Origin: Nissolia schottii
Lineage: Eukaryota > Streptophyta > Magnoliopsida > Fabales > Fabaceae
Length of the DNA stretch: 64,000 nt
NCBI GenBank assembly: GCA_003254905.1
Contig: QANU01112481.1
Coordinates: 653,368-717,367, forward strand
Direction of reading: 5' to 3'
Made by a program: the position numbers and the translations under genes. Shown here one piece after another: positions 1 through 11,775 of this stretch (position 1 is the stretch's first letter; each line of letters begins with the position of its first letter). The notes under the pieces were generated by a model, which worked only from the letters and a program-made list of their open reading frames with translations, did no database searches and was not told the DNA's origin.

Positions 1-508
1 CTCCCTACGATGAGCCCCAAATAGAAATTGGCCAGGATTGCCACAGTGAAAATTGAGTAGATGGCCCTGTTAAAAATCCTGCCCTCAAAAACCTCCAACG
101 GAAAAAAAAAATATAGATGAAGAAAAAAGAGAATCAAACTAGTAATTTTACACAAATCTCACTGACCTTAAAAATACAAAGCCCATACAGCGAGAGGAGG
201 CCCAACCCAAAGGTTCGAGCCCACAACACTAAGTACAAGTTTTTATCCATCAAACCCCCTTGTGGTAGTATTACAAGGCCACACTTCTAACCACTTGTGC
301 TCATGCCTCATCCACACAGTTTGCTCTTTTTCTTTTAAATTATGGCGAAATCATTGGATCTAAGCCCTCTAGTCCTAGGGCAGGGTCAAATACTGGTGTT
401 TTATGGGCCAATAAAATACAAGGCCAGCATATGTTGTTTATGGGCTAATGAAATACCATGCAGTTAACTCTCGGCCCAAAAGTTATAGTAGACGAGGCAA
501 ATTACCTT
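1..508. other. Intergenic sequence, nothing recognised
   Basis: No coding signal on either strand. It is ordinary AT-rich plant intergenic sequence that leads up to a transposon's target-site duplication. Confidence 0.5.
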
Positions 509-939
509 TTTTTTAAAGAACCGTGATTATTGCACATTAGGTTTTGCACATCCGGTGCACACTTAAGGCAATAACTACCAGCGGCACCTCGATCCCAACA
601 AAATCAGAGAATGTGTCCCACTCTAGCAAAACGTGTATGTGTCACACACTCTCTCATTGAATCCCTCGGCACTCCAACCGTTCACATTTCGCGCTCTCTA
701 CGAAAACCTTTCTTCTCCTAGAGCTGTTGCGACATAACCCTCTTGTCTTCCTCTCAGTCACTGCTCCTTCTTCCTCATTCTTTTGCAACCACATTTTTCA
801 ACTCTTCCATCGCAAAGCTTTTTGGTCTCCGTAACTACTAATAAGACCTAATGCTTACTAGTTCGTTTTCTTTTTCCAACTTAATCGTCGAACAAAAAAC
901 TCGGTCTGTCTTTCCTTTTGCTATTTTTGTTCGGCTAAA

Positions 940-1330
940 TAATGGTTATGTCTTCTTGTTTAAGAAAGTTATGTCTTATTTTACGAACAATTGTGTCTAA
1001 ATATGAAAAAGGTTGTGTCTGAGTAAAATAAGTGGTTGTGTCTGAGTAAAATAAATGGTTGTGTCTCGTTCTCTACAACGATTGTGTCTGGTGTTGGTAA
1101 GTGGTTGTATCTGTCTTTCGTGGTTATGTCTACTTATGGTTAAGTTTGTAACACTCTATGGTTACATTCATAATGCTTCTATGTCTGTCTTTTACACAAG
1201 GTTATGTTCCAATATACAACAAAGTTATGTCCTACACAACCGAAAGGTTGTGTCTCGTACTTCGTCACGGTTAGGTCTATGTTTGCTAGTTGGTTGTGTC
1301 TTTCTGCATTATATTGTTGTGTCTTCCTGT
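940..1330 (+). repeat. Left subterminal array of GTTGTGTCT-type motifs
   Basis: About seventeen imperfect copies of GTTRTGTCT spaced roughly 20-28 bases apart, for example near 1012, 1034, 1057 and 1080. Two neighbours share the longer unit GTTGTGTCTGAGTAAAATAA. The spacing and degeneracy resemble subterminal transposase-binding arrays of large DNA transposons; that role is inference. Confidence 0.7.
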
Positions 1331-1504
1331 TTTATTTGTTTATAACGTCACAAACCTAAACTTTATTTAATGCATTAAAATACCTTCAAGTTCTTCAAAG
1401 TTTGACACCATCATCCCTGCATTCTCAGTCAAATGTTGCTAAAACAATCTCTTCATTGTTAATGTCAGTGGTAACTTGAGTTGGAGTGCTAGAGCCATGT
1501 AGCA

Positions 1505-1745
1505 CACTCTCTGTGAAGTAAGACACAACAACTGTATTGTAAGAGACCTAATCATTATTCAATTATAGACCTAACTTATCAACTTTGTAAGACATAACTT
1601 TGGTTTATACCTAGACACAACCATCGTGTTATTATAAGACACAACTATTTTATTAAAAGAGATCTAACCGTTATTTTATTTTAGGCCTAAACTAACAAAT
1701 TTGTAAGACATAGCCGTTGTTTATCTTTAGACACAGCCGTCATGT
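1505..1745 (-). repeat. Right, inverted array of the same motif
   Basis: About ten copies of the reverse complement, AGACACAAC or AGACATAAC, spaced like the left array, lying between the left array and the right end of the element. The inverted layout makes the pair one symmetric structure. Confidence 0.65.
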
Positions 1746-2204
1746 ATGATAATTCACTGAATAATTACCTTCCAACAATGTGAGTTGAGACGGCACCGCC
1801 GTAGCATTGTTGAAACTTTCCAACAACTCCATGAACGATGGCTCATTGCCAACGAAATTTAGTGAGTTCGTCATCGACATCAATTACAAAATCGATAGCA
1901 GAACAGATAAAAAATGAACGGATCAAAAGCGCAAAAGTGATCGAGAAATAAAAAACGAACGAACAACATCAAAATGATAAATCAGAGCAGATCATATCAA
2001 ATCAAAATGCAGAGAGAATGAGAAAAAAAAAAAAACAAATTGAGTTGAAAACGGAGTGAAAAAAGCGGTTATCTCACCGAAGAAGCCGTGTGGTTGGTTA
2101 GGGCGAGCAGTTTACTGACTCAGCCGAGGGTTTTAATAAAATAAGATAGGTGTACAACATGTGTTCAAACACTAAGTATGCAAGAATAATTATCCTTTTT
2201 TAAA

Positions 2205-2606
2205 TCAATGAGACAAATGCTTGAGCACTCAAATTTCCAGAAACTAAAATAAAATAAAATTGTTTGGGGAGGCCAGGTCCTTATAATAATTTCATCACTT
2301 GTCAATTACCTAAAAAGAATCATCTATTCTTAGCTATCACGGTGCTTTAATATACTTAAAGGGAATTCATTGGTGGAAACTCTTAGAAGTTATAATTCAG
2401 TTTCGACTTGATTGATTAAGATTAAACCTTATAATAAGACGAATTACGATGTCGCTATTGATTCATCTTCCTTCTTCAATGGGTGATAAAGATTTGAATG
2501 ACAAATAACTATGTCTGCCAATTATACATTCGAGGAAAGTTTTCACTACATAGAAACATTTTTGTTTCTTTTTGAATTCAACGATGAATGGATGTTATTC
2601 TATAAC
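2205..2606. other. Intergenic sequence, nothing recognised
   Basis: No coding, RNA or repeat structure that I can name. The sequence is AT-rich. Confidence 0.4.
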
Positions 2607-2765
2607 AATTAGGGATGGGAACAGGACAGGCCCAGCCTGTTAACTATTATAAGCCAATTTCTTTAGCCTGGCAATAAACTTATTTTAAGTTCAGTAAGAC
2701 TCGAACAGACTCGAACCCAAGACCTCAGCATTTAGAGCAATGCCTTATCCACTAGACTAGCATTA
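2607..2765 (-). repeat. tRNA-derived repeat (SINE-like head) with GGGATG-type end
   Basis: Read on the minus strand, 2761-2700 has a box A match (TAGTCTAGTGGATAAGGC) and a box B match (GGTTCGAGTC) about 40 bases apart, as in the internal RNA polymerase III promoter of tRNAs and plant SINEs. It does not close into a cloverleaf with a good acceptor stem, so I do not call a tRNA gene. The other edge carries GGGATGGGAACAGG, and a similar edge recurs at 53113, suggesting a repeat family. No flanking duplication was found. Confidence 0.45.
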
Positions 2766-3912
2766 CTTTTTGCAACATTTTATGCAATCATATTTATTAA
2801 TATAATTTTATTATTTAATTTTTCTTTTTAAAGAAACCATAATCTAAAGAGTCCCTAGGATTCTCCCACACTTACGCTCTCATCTTATTTGAATAATGTG
2901 CGAGAGCTTTGCTGACATTTTTCTTTTTGTTTTTTGTTGGTAAAATGTCATATATTAGTAATAGACATGCCTGTGTATTTTTTATCATAAAAAATAAGAA
3001 ATAAATATTAAAATAAAATAAAATAAAATAAAATATGCAATTTTTAATTTTTCAAAAATAATCATAACAAAGTATTATTTTTGTTAAGAACTTAATTTCT
3101 TAATATAATAATATTCTAAAGTAAAAAACTAATATATAAATACATATAAAGGTATTTCTTGAGAGAAGCGAGAGAGTTTAACTGAATATATAACATTTAC
3201 TATATAACAAGGAAGAGTGTATAAATTCAATATGAATCAAAAAGACATTTTCAATAAAGAATTGAAATTCTAAAGTTGTAAGCTGCTGGGGTATACCCAT
3301 GAAAAAACAAATCAAAAGACAAGTCTGAACAATGTGAATATCCTTTATGTGAGAGGAAAATCAAATTTTTATCCATTGATTTTATCATTAAGAAACCAAA
3401 ATACATATCCCAAAAAAGTTTGCTCAACTTTGTTATGTATATCACCAATTCTCTTGCTTATAAACCATGATTTGAGCAACAAATTGTCTCTTACAAAATT
3501 TTTACTCAAGTCATAGTTTTGGAGCTCTAAATAAATACACAGACAATTTTTCGTGCAAAGGTTTTTTTATGCTAAAATTTAAATTCTATATATAAATAGG
3601 AATTATTAGTAAAGCTCATTTAATTTTGCGTGAGAAAAGTGGTATACAATAATGTATATAATATAATAATAATGTGATAGATTCATAGAATATAGCCAAC
3701 AGGAACAGCTTGCAACAAATTGACCCGACAACTTCCTGTCTTCAATCTAATCTTAATTGCAATTAGTGATTGGCACTGCTCTCATTTCCTTCCAAATAGG
3801 ACCCATCTCACTGTATTAAGGTTGTGCTCTTGTGTGGACAAGAACAATATTGTGCTATCAATATCTACCGCAAACAAAAGGATAGCACACAACATTCCAT
3901 TTTGTGTGATTG
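2766..3912. other. AT-rich intergenic sequence
   Basis: Very AT-rich with short A/T runs. Short open frames here (for example near 3334-3516 and 3720-3965) show no family resemblance or gene structure. Confidence 0.45.
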
Positions 3913-4080
3913 TAGAGCTGTCAAAATCGGTCTGGCCCGCAGGCCAACCCGTTAACCCGTGTTAAAAGGATGGACTTTACATGGAAAAAATAAGTTTGCG
4001 AACATTTGAAAATAAATAGTCAGACCCATTTTAACTCGCCGGTTAAACAGGCCAGCTCGACAGGCTCATGGGGTAGCCCG
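3913..4080. repeat. Possible hAT-type element end
   Basis: The edge TAGAGCTGTCAAAATCGG followed by GGCCCG/GGCC-rich sequence resembles the ends of plant non-autonomous hAT elements that begin with a GAGCTGTCAAA-type terminus. The partner end and an 8-base duplication were not found, so only one end is proposed. Confidence 0.35.
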
Positions 4081-5754
4081 TGTGTTCGTGAAACTTTTTT
4101 TATATTTAAAAAAATTACCAAAAGCCCAAACGGCCAAAACCAAAAGCCACAACTTTTTTCAATTTAAGTGGCAAGCCCAAATTAAAGAAACTGGTGGCAA
4201 GCTCAAAAGCCACACATTTTTAGCTTTTTTAAAAATTAAAAATTACGTATGCCAACGTTCCTGGAGGAGGAGCACAATTTGAGGGAGCCGCAACTCGACC
4301 CCACTTCACCAAGAGGAATCTGGGTGGTTCCGATACACAAGCAACCCGGATATCTGTGAGGGTACGCATACCCTAAGTTTAAGGAGCCTGACACTTACCT
4401 AATCTGCTAAATCTGTAAGGGCACGCATGCCATAATCTGAGGAGCCTGGCGCTCATAGCTATCCACTACTAAATCTAGGTTGCGAGGTCACTGACCCCGC
4501 ACTGCTCTAAGTCATCTATCCTATGATTTACTATTTGTAAAGTCTTTTAGGGGACTGTCTTTGAGTACCCATGTTGTTAAGGCCTAAGGCTGCTGGTTAT
4601 GTCAAGTGTATCCTACTTAACTAATATTGTTTATTAGTCTGACTTCAGGACTAAGGTCTCATACTTAGGAGATGATTCCCAGGTAAGAAAGGTGCGCTAC
4701 AACGGATATCATAAGTACCAAGTCTTACCTTAGCCAAAACCTGCCCCTTATTGGGGTTCATGCCTTAACTGCAGTCTTTATTCAAAGTCTTATTACATAA
4801 TCCTAATCAAGCTAATCTAAGGGATATAGTGTCTAAAGGTTTAGATCTCTATCCTAACATAGCATGGCATAGCATATATAACATAGCATAAGTACAAACA
4901 CATGGCATATATAGAATATCACATAAGCATGGCATCTATTGAACATGTGTATGAATAACTAATTAGCTACTAGCATATTATAGCATAACTGAATCTATTG
5001 ATGGACCACCGAAGTGGGACCATCAACGCACCGGGACCGCCACTCACCTGGAATGCAGCGGAACAGAGGAACGTTGTCGCTTGGGGCTCTTAGCGGCGTG
5101 GCTTTGGCACCTAGAAAGCCAACAAAATCACTATCAGAAACCCATAAAATAAATCTTTTATTTGGTCAGCCTCGCGATAGCAATTCTAGCATCGCTACGG
5201 TACTCCGGCATCGCCACGACATCTTGTGGACCACCATGGGCCATCACCAACACAATGGCGGGGTAAGGGCCTACTACCTTAGGTCATCCTAAAAGAAGGA
5301 ATGACTACCAACTTAAGAGGGAGAAAAGAAATAAGCATAAACTCATTCTAATAGGGAAGAAGAGCTTCAGACTCTGAGTGAGTTGGAATAGGGGGAGGAG
5401 AGCTCTATTCATAAGAGAAGGGGTGGCCAAAGGGCTGGGCCGGGCCCTCTCCTAGCCCAAAAAAGGCAAAAAAGCGTATTCTGACTTGTGTTTGCGTGAG
5501 ATGCACACGGTGTCTCGCGCCAAACGCGTAGTCACAACATAGATCAAAGCCCTAACCCATAGATCAAAAACCTAACTTTACATATTAGATTGAAGCCCTA
5601 ACCTAACAAGTCAGAAAAGTTACAACACACATCAATAAAATCAAACCTAAACATTATAATCAAAACCATGCCCTAGCCCAAACTCAAACCCTAACCCACA
5701 TATCAAACAAATGAAAACAAGAGAGCAAAAAATAAAAAATAAAAATCAATTATA
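4081..5754. other. Unplaced, moderately GC-richer repetitive-looking stretch
   Basis: Base composition is less AT-rich than on either side and there is no coding frame of note. It contains two similar pieces around 4360-4400 and 4415-4455 (each with GCACGC/GTACGCAT followed by GAGGAGCCTG or AAGGAGCCTG), and AGCATGGCATA-like short repeats at 4860-4990. The look is of an old repetitive element, but I cannot name the family. Confidence 0.35.
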
Positions 5755-6290
5755 GTTATGGTGGTGGTTGGCTCGGTGGCGACAAGGGGGCAATGATGGC
5801 GACAGTAAGGTTGTGACTGTTATGGAGGTGCTGAGGGTTTGGTGGGGTAGGGGAGTAGTATTTCTCATGGGGGCATGACAGTTGTGGTGTGGTGAGGGCA
5901 CTTTGACAAAGTAGTTGTGGAGGGCGCAATGGGAGTGATGGGGCACAATAGGAGCGCGATGAGGGTGCGGTAGCCTGGTGGCGGTAGAGGGACACAGTTG
6001 ATGGTGCGATGGTAGGGCAATGGTTGAGGGTAGTGGGGCTTGGTGGGGAACAAAGTAAAGGAGAGTGGGATTGAGAATGAGAGTGATAGTGAGGTTTTTC
6101 TGAAGCTTTTAAAGTCGGATTATGAATTTGCCGAGAAGTTCTGGAGACATAATCTCTATAAAGCATTTCTGATGGGGAAAAAAATCTATCAGAAGCTTCA
6201 AACGAAATAATTCCATTGATAAAGTTGACACTATTTAGTGTTTTTCTAGTATATAGGACAAAGCAATAAAGCCCCTTGTGGTACAACTAC
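5755..6290. other. G-rich strand with a long but unlikely minus-strand frame
   Basis: The plus strand is rich in GGTGG/GGGGC runs, so the minus strand stays open for 176 codons rich in Pro, Ser, His and Thr. Low complexity, no domain and no introns argue against a gene. A second region of the same character lies at 48330-48700 and is likewise preceded by ACCCTAA-rich sequence (compare 5540-5700 and 48090-48190), so both may be copies of one repeat. Confidence 0.4.
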
Positions 6291-6640
6291 TTTCAATATC
6301 TGGAACGCACAGAGTTCAAGAAAGATGAAACTAAAACGAGTGGCTGATCCAAGGATCAAAATGGAACCAATGTGAGCGGCAACAAAAGAAGAACAATGAA
6401 AATTAACTTAGCAGAAAGAATGAAGAAGATGTGTACAATGGAAAAGGAGAACAATGAAGACAAAGGTGCCAGCATGACAATGGTATCAACTAAGGCTTGT
6501 TAATTGAAGAGAAGATTTTGAGGGACTCGATAGAATTCCTCTCCCTCCTTGTGTTTAGCCATTGAGAGATCTCAATTTTTGTCTTTGGGCTTAATGCATG
6601 TTGAACTTAGGTCTTATTTGATTGATCCTTGTTTTATTTG

Positions 6641-6679
6641 AATAAAGTAATTTCTGTCTTTGTCCCAAAAAAAAAAAAA
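6641..6679 (+). repeat. Retroposed 3' end: AATAAA followed by a poly(A) tract
   Basis: AATAAA at 6641-6646 is followed 20 bases later by 13 consecutive A's (6667-6679). That arrangement is what a reverse-transcribed, polyadenylated RNA leaves in the genome. The body upstream (about 6290-6640) does not resemble a gene I know, and I found no matching flanking duplication. Confidence 0.4.
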
Positions 6680-6885
6680 GAATAGTGACTCGAATAAAAA
6701 AAAACCAATTTTGTTGAATTCATAGAATTTAAAATACAATTAAAAAAATTAAATCAAGCTAATTGAACTCAATTGCTTCATATTTATTTTTTCTCCTTAT
6801 AAAAATCATAGTTTAAGAGCACAAATCAATCCAAAACTCACCTTGTATTTAGATCCTCTAAAATGATAATGATGGTAAACTAATA

Positions 6886-7165
6886 CCCTTTCGTTTTAAA
6901 ATAGTTGTTCATCTTTCTATTTTAGTCTGTTTCAAAATAATTGTTTACTTACTGAGTTTAAACATCATTTATTATTTCTTTTCCTAACATACCTTTATTA
7001 AATAAAATCTTTATCTCATGCTTATCCATTATAATAATTCTAACCACCTACTATAATAAGAATACGTAAAATACTACAAATTTTTTCTTACTTTCACATT
7101 TTCCAATTATTTTCTTAATACTCATGTAAAAGAGAAAGTGAATAACTATTTTAAAACAAATGGAG
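6886..7165. mobile_element. Stowaway-like MITE (Tc1/mariner type)
   Basis: A 280-base element flanked by TA (6884-6885, 7166-7167). The ends are inverted repeats of about 26 bases: left CCCTTTCGTTTTAAAATAGT, right on the minus strand CTCCATTTGTTTTAAAATAG. These match the Stowaway pattern (CTCC.T..GTTTTAAAATA). There is no coding capacity. It would have been moved by a mariner transposase elsewhere. Confidence 0.8.
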
Positions 7166-7167
7166 TA

Positions 7168-7604
7168 AAATGAAGAATTATTATCATTAGATCAATATAA
7201 TAAGATTGACCTACTTTGTGTTGGGTTTGACCCAAATTCCTATGGAAATATGGTAATTGATAGTTTCTTGTTTATTGAGATATTTGTATTTTAAGTATAG
7301 TTATCATGAAAATATTTTTAATTATTTTAATTGATGTGATAGAAAAATATGAGAGTATTTTATTTTAAAAAATAAGAAATTATTAAGGTAATAGCTACCG
7401 TAGCACTAAAAAAACAGAGGCATGGTACCACTATTTTTTAACTCAATCAAATTCATTCACACGTTTATTTAAATATTATTGTAAATTATAACTACAACCA
7501 CTAATTTTGTTTTTCTTTTAATTTTACCACAATCCTGATTTTTCCAAATATCACTATCCTTCAATACAAACAATACTTTTATCCCAAATTTTGAAAGGAA
7601 AAAA
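7168..7604. other. AT-rich spacer
   Basis: AT-rich sequence between two MITEs, with no feature I can support. Confidence 0.4.
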
Positions 7605-7762
7605 AATGAATTCTCTCAAATTAATTTTTTGTCATGTGTTGTCATATCTCTCACTACTAATTGATGAGGTGGTTTTATGTACTATCATAAGCAATAAAAA
7701 AATAATGATATAAGATCACATATGACAACACATGACAATAAATCAACTTAAGAGTATCCATT
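7605..7762. mobile_element. Palindromic MITE, family A, copy 1
   Basis: The two ends form an inverted repeat of about 32 bases: left AATGAATTCTCTCAAATTAA, right on the minus strand AATGGATACTCTTAAGTTGA, both running on to TTGTCATGTGTTGTCATAT. A relative lies at 46805-46928. No coding capacity. The superfamily is unknown because no clear flanking duplication was seen. Confidence 0.7.
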
Positions 7763-8108
7763 ACAAAAAAAAAGGAAACCTAATTCATCAACCCTAACCC
7801 CTCTCTCCCTATGCTACATTCTCTTCTTTTTAAGATTGCTAATATCTTAATTTTAATTTTAAAATCTTACAATTTTATGAGTTTGAAAATGTCAGATGAT
7901 CTCACTACAATTACTTTGATCAAATGATCTTACAATTTAAATCGTGTTATTTTAAGTTTTACTTTTTTATTTTGTTCTTTCAATTTTACATAAGATCCAG
8001 ATTTTCTTTATTTGGCTTCTCTTCTACAGCCACGGAACCACCCAATCTGGCCACCTCTTGTGGACGTGAAAATTTCCACGCTTTTATGAAAACCCAACTC
8101 TGCACTCT
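7763..8108. other. AT-rich spacer
   Basis: Spacer between two MITEs. A frame at 7924-8124 has no features of a gene. Confidence 0.4.
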
Positions 8109-8118
8109 TTTGAAAAAT

Positions 8119-8451
8119 AGTTAAATGTTTTTACTTCTTGTAAAATTAAAAATTTTGTGTTTGGTCTTTGAAATTTTTTTATTAAGAATTAATCCTAAAA
8201 AAATAGTAGATTTTAGTCCTTGTCATTAGAAGGGGATGTTAAGTATTGACGTGACCGTTAAATGTGACACTTGATACCATTAAATGTGCCACATAACACA
8301 TTTAATGGTCACGTCACCACTTAACATCTTCTTCTAATGGCAAAGGCTAAAACCTACAAAAAAAATTTAGGGACTAATTTCTAACGAAAAAATTACCAAA
8401 GATCAAATACAAAATTTTTAATTTTACATGAATTAAAAATATATTTAATCC
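8119..8451. mobile_element. Long-inverted-repeat MITE, family B, copy 1
   Basis: A 333-base near-palindrome flanked by a perfect 10-base direct repeat TTTGAAAAAT (8109-8118, 8452-8461), which points to a Mutator-like origin. Almost the whole element is two inverted arms, meeting near 8280 (TTAAATGTGACACTT.. against ..CACATTTAATGGTCACG). A second copy lies at 23116-23462. No coding capacity. Confidence 0.75.
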
Positions 8452-8461
8452 TTTGAAAAAT

Positions 8462-9523
8462 GATTCGACATAAAACAAAGGACAACAATGCAAAACTCTC
8501 CTTGCTAATTGAAAATCCAACTTGCTCGCGTCAAAGAGATGAACTCATAACAGCAACATTGGAGCAAAATCATGAGGCATACCTTCGTTTGTGGCATGAG
8601 TTGAGCACTGGGTCCGAACTCTTGGAAGAAATAGTGTTTTCCTTTTACTTACAAAAATAACTACATAATTGAAAATGGCACTTCAACTAAATTGAGCAAC
8701 ACCTATGCATTCTTAAATTCTCTTAGAGTGTGATTGCGAGTTTTATTTTAATGAAAAAGAAAAATTTTGGGAGACTTAATCATGATTTTAACATGTATTA
8801 AATTCTCACAACCTTTCATTTTCTTCTCATTCAAAATAAAACCCATAAACATACCCTTAAAATGAAGTGTAAAATTGAACCTGGCTCAACTTGGAAAGGC
8901 AATGATGAGTTATAAACTTGACAGAGGTCCTCATTGACGAGCACATTGAACGATCCAACCATGATCTTATGTTTGCTTGGAGTGTTGGTGCCTTCGTCAA
9001 AAATTCGCTCTAAAATATGAAGTTGTACACGGTGGTCGGTGGTCTTGCGATTAAGAATTCGGGTTGTTATGAAAGAGTTAGGATTCTTAATCTTTGAGTT
9101 GAAATTGAATAATTAAATTTTATTTATTTATTTATTTTGGAATAAAAACTGTGTTTGGCTAATAGAATGTAATGTGGTTAATAAAAAATGTGTTTGGAAT
9201 TGGGATAGTTGTGGTCGAGATTAATAGATTTTGGGGTTGAATTTAAAATAATAAAACATGAGTGGGATATAAATATAAATTTTGAAATATTATTATTGGA
9301 GAAGTGACTGAATTTGATTAGTTTAGCTAAAAATGACATCATACCTCTTTTCTTATGGAGGCACGGTAGTCTTCACTAATTATTAATTATTAGGATTGAG
9401 ATTGTAACTAATTGACCTTGTAAATTATTGTTGACCCATAAATACATGTAACGAGAATTGATTATGTACCAGAAGAAAGCAAATGCGAAACTCGTGCAAC
9501 GTGTTCCATGTGCGTTCTGGTAT
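8462..9523. other. Intergenic sequence
   Basis: No supported gene. The frame at 8460-8660 begins at the edge of the MITE duplication and shows no intron or domain structure. Confidence 0.4.
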
Positions 9524-10009
9524 AGTCACTCCTAGAAGAATGCTCTCTACCGACGGATTTATCGGCAGAATATAACCAAATATCGAAGGATTTTATTGTT
9601 TTCGACGGATTTTGCGTTGGAAAATATTCAATGGTATATAGGTCTTCAATTCGACAGTAATTATTAGCAGACATATCTGCTAGTAAGCGGTTACAGGCCA
9701 CAATGCCTTTGCAATGGTTACCGATAGATATATCCACCGATAATTAGTTTTATTATAATAATATTATTTAAGATACTGACGGATATATCCGTCAAAAATA
9801 TATGAAATTAGAAAGATGAAAAAATCTGTAATTATAAATAACATAATTAATATTGATTAAAATAAAATTAAATATCCAATAAATTTAATATTTAATATTT
9901 ATAAAAACAAAATTAAATATCCTTTAAAACAATATTAAAATAAAATAAAATAAAGAAAATTAGGAGTGGTCATTGTAACGAGATTGGCTGGGGTTGGGGT
10001 GTATCCAAA

Positions 10010-10775
10010 ACTCATTGAATCGTCACAATCATCTGTGTCGTGCCCGGGGCATGAGTATTAGGGATATGCTCGTCATCGTCCTCCAAGTTGTCAGACACAG
10101 ACGTTCGACGATTGTGACGATAGATAGAACAACCTCTTGATGATCTTAGTCAGCTTGGTCTCGATGGTTTCTTGATATGGAGTCCGCCTGTTGAAAACAC
10201 ACATGCACACACAAAATAGTCAATATTTGATTGAGACACAATAAAAATAAAGAAACAAGTAATTACATAATTATATAAACACTTACCTAGTACCCCTAGG
10301 GTCTAGCCTAATCCTTATGTGAGATTCATTGGACGAACCCTGCGAGAAGCCATGTCTGGTAGAGCCCATGTCCAGCTGAGAACTAGATTGTGGCATGTGG
10401 GCCTGATTAGTTGGTGGAGGAGGAGGGGGACGCGGATGACCTGTCTCATTAGTGTTGGGTCACATTGGTCACCCCTGATTTTGGACCAGCATGTTCAGGC
10501 CTGTCCACACATTGCCCCCATACCCACCCTACCCATAGCCTTGAGGGGCATACCATACCCCTGAGGGGGCATATACCCAGGAGTCAGCATAAACCCCGGG
10601 CTTATCGGGCCTGACTATGGTGTCATATTATACCTTTGATGGGGTACAAATCTCCTTGTGGACGCCATTAGGGTGGATGTTTATCCCGGCGTCAATGCAA
10701 AGGTTGATGCAGGGGAATGTTCGTCGCCCCTGCCTTTACCTCTATTGGTTTTGCCTTTGCCTCTATTATGTCTTG
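10010..10775 (-). pseudogene. Decayed TNP1-like reading frame of the CACTA element
   Basis: The minus strand starts at a Met codon near 10775 with a Arg/Gly/Lys-rich start (MISRHNRGKGK), then a Pro/Gly/Tyr-rich stretch split over shifting frames (PGYMPPQGYG), then RIRLDPRGT followed by a good donor (GTAAGT, near 10287). A further piece (TPYQETIETKLTKIIKR) follows an acceptor near 10192. This order of a low-complexity head, an R.R.DP.G.-like line and a helical segment is what I expect of CACTA ORF1 proteins, but the family match is by eye. Several frameshifts and stops make it non-functional. Confidence 0.4.
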
Positions 10776-10862
10776 AAATCATATCTAAAAAAAAATTACA
10801 TAAACATACACTTATAATATACACACATTCACACAACACACCAATCACATACATACACTTAC

Positions 10863-11002
10863 AACATACTTTTAACATCATACTTTAACATACATACACT
10901 AACACTCTCACGCTTATAACATACACACTAACACACTAATCACGTACATACACTTATAACATACTTTTAACATCATACTTTAACATGCATACACTAACAC
11001 TC
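10863..11002. repeat. 95-base tandem duplication in CATACA-rich sequence
   Basis: The stretch beginning AACATACTTTTAACATCATA at 10863 recurs at 10958 with few differences, an offset of 95 bases. It lies inside a longer A/C-rich low-complexity tract (about 10795-11215) within the CACTA element. Confidence 0.7.
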
Positions 11003-11219
11003 ACACACTAATCACATATTTTACAAACAAATACATAAACATACACTAACAATTTCACATTATATAAACACACTTACACATACATAATTAACACATTACA
11101 CATTAGTACAATTTCAAATTACATAAACACACTTACACAATTACAATAAACACACTTACATAATTAACACGTGACAATTTCATATTACATAAACACACTT
11201 ACACACAAATACATAAACA

Positions 11220-11775
11220 CATGGTTATTAAACTCTCGAGTTAACTCCTAAACTCTTACGAGTTTATGATTTTACTACAGGAAACGAGTTAACACTTATG
11301 TGAACTCTTTTTTGGTAAACTCGTACGAGTTTAAGTAAACTCTCGATTCTACTAGCGAGTTTACGTGTTAAAATCTATCTACGAGTTTACGAATTTACCT
11401 CAAAATGTACAAATTTTGTAACTTTGTTAGATACTTACTTAAATTTATTTATATTAGATAATATATATTGAGTTTATTTAGCTAATTTCATATATTTATC
11501 ATAATTGATCTATGTTTTATTGAATTATAAAATAATACTGATATTGAATAAAATATGACATAACTACTAAGTGCCATGCATTAAGGTGTATTTTATGATA
11601 TTTCTTTCATTAATTTATTTTAAAGTTAACATTATTCAATTTTAATTATAAATATAATATTTAATCAAGTTTAGTTCCTAATTATATTACTTATAACATA
11701 ATTTTTTATGTATGTAAACTCATACGAGTTTACGAGTCGAGTTTACGATTCGAGTTTACTGATTTGACAACCTTG
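11220..11775. mobile_element. hAT-type non-autonomous element nested in the CACTA element
   Basis: A 556-base element with a perfect 8-base duplication CATAAACA (11212-11219, 11776-11783), the hAT signature. Ends: left CATGGTTATTAAACTC, right on the minus strand CAAGGTTGTCAAATCAG. Both subterminal regions are filled with copies of AACTCGTACGAGTTTA-like palindromes, suitable as transposase sites. There is no coding capacity. The insertion is younger than the CACTA element it interrupts. Confidence 0.8.

Larger units (their letters stand above)
518..2195. mobile_element. Mutator-like non-autonomous foldback element
   Basis: A 1.68 kb element bounded by a perfect 9-base direct repeat TTTTTTAAA (509-517 and 2196-2204), the duplication length typical of Mutator-like elements. 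The ends are imperfect inverted repeats of about 45 bases: the left begins GAACCGTGATTATTGCACAT, and the right read on the minus strand begins GGATAATTATTCTTGCATAC. Inside, two arrays of the nonamer GTTGTGTCT face each other (about 940-1330 forward, 1505-1745 inverted), so much of the element could fold back. No transposase is visible, so it would depend on proteins from elsewhere. The target duplication is A/T simple sequence, which weakens it slightly; the paired ends and paired arrays support the call. Confidence 0.6.

Noticed and set aside
1055-1345. Open frame of 96 codons on the plus strand
   Set aside because: It runs through the GTTGTGTCT repeat array of a foldback element; Cys/Leu-rich content follows from the repeat.
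2698-2765. A tRNA gene on the minus strand
   Set aside because: Boxes A and B are present but no full cloverleaf or acceptor stem; better explained as a tRNA-derived repeat.
5756-6286. Minus-strand frame of 176 codons
   Set aside because: Low-complexity Pro/Ser/His content, no domain and no splice structure; it arises from a G-rich plus strand.
10319-10888. Plus-strand frames within the CACTA element
   Set aside because: They are antisense to the decayed TNP1-like frame, which explains the sequence better.
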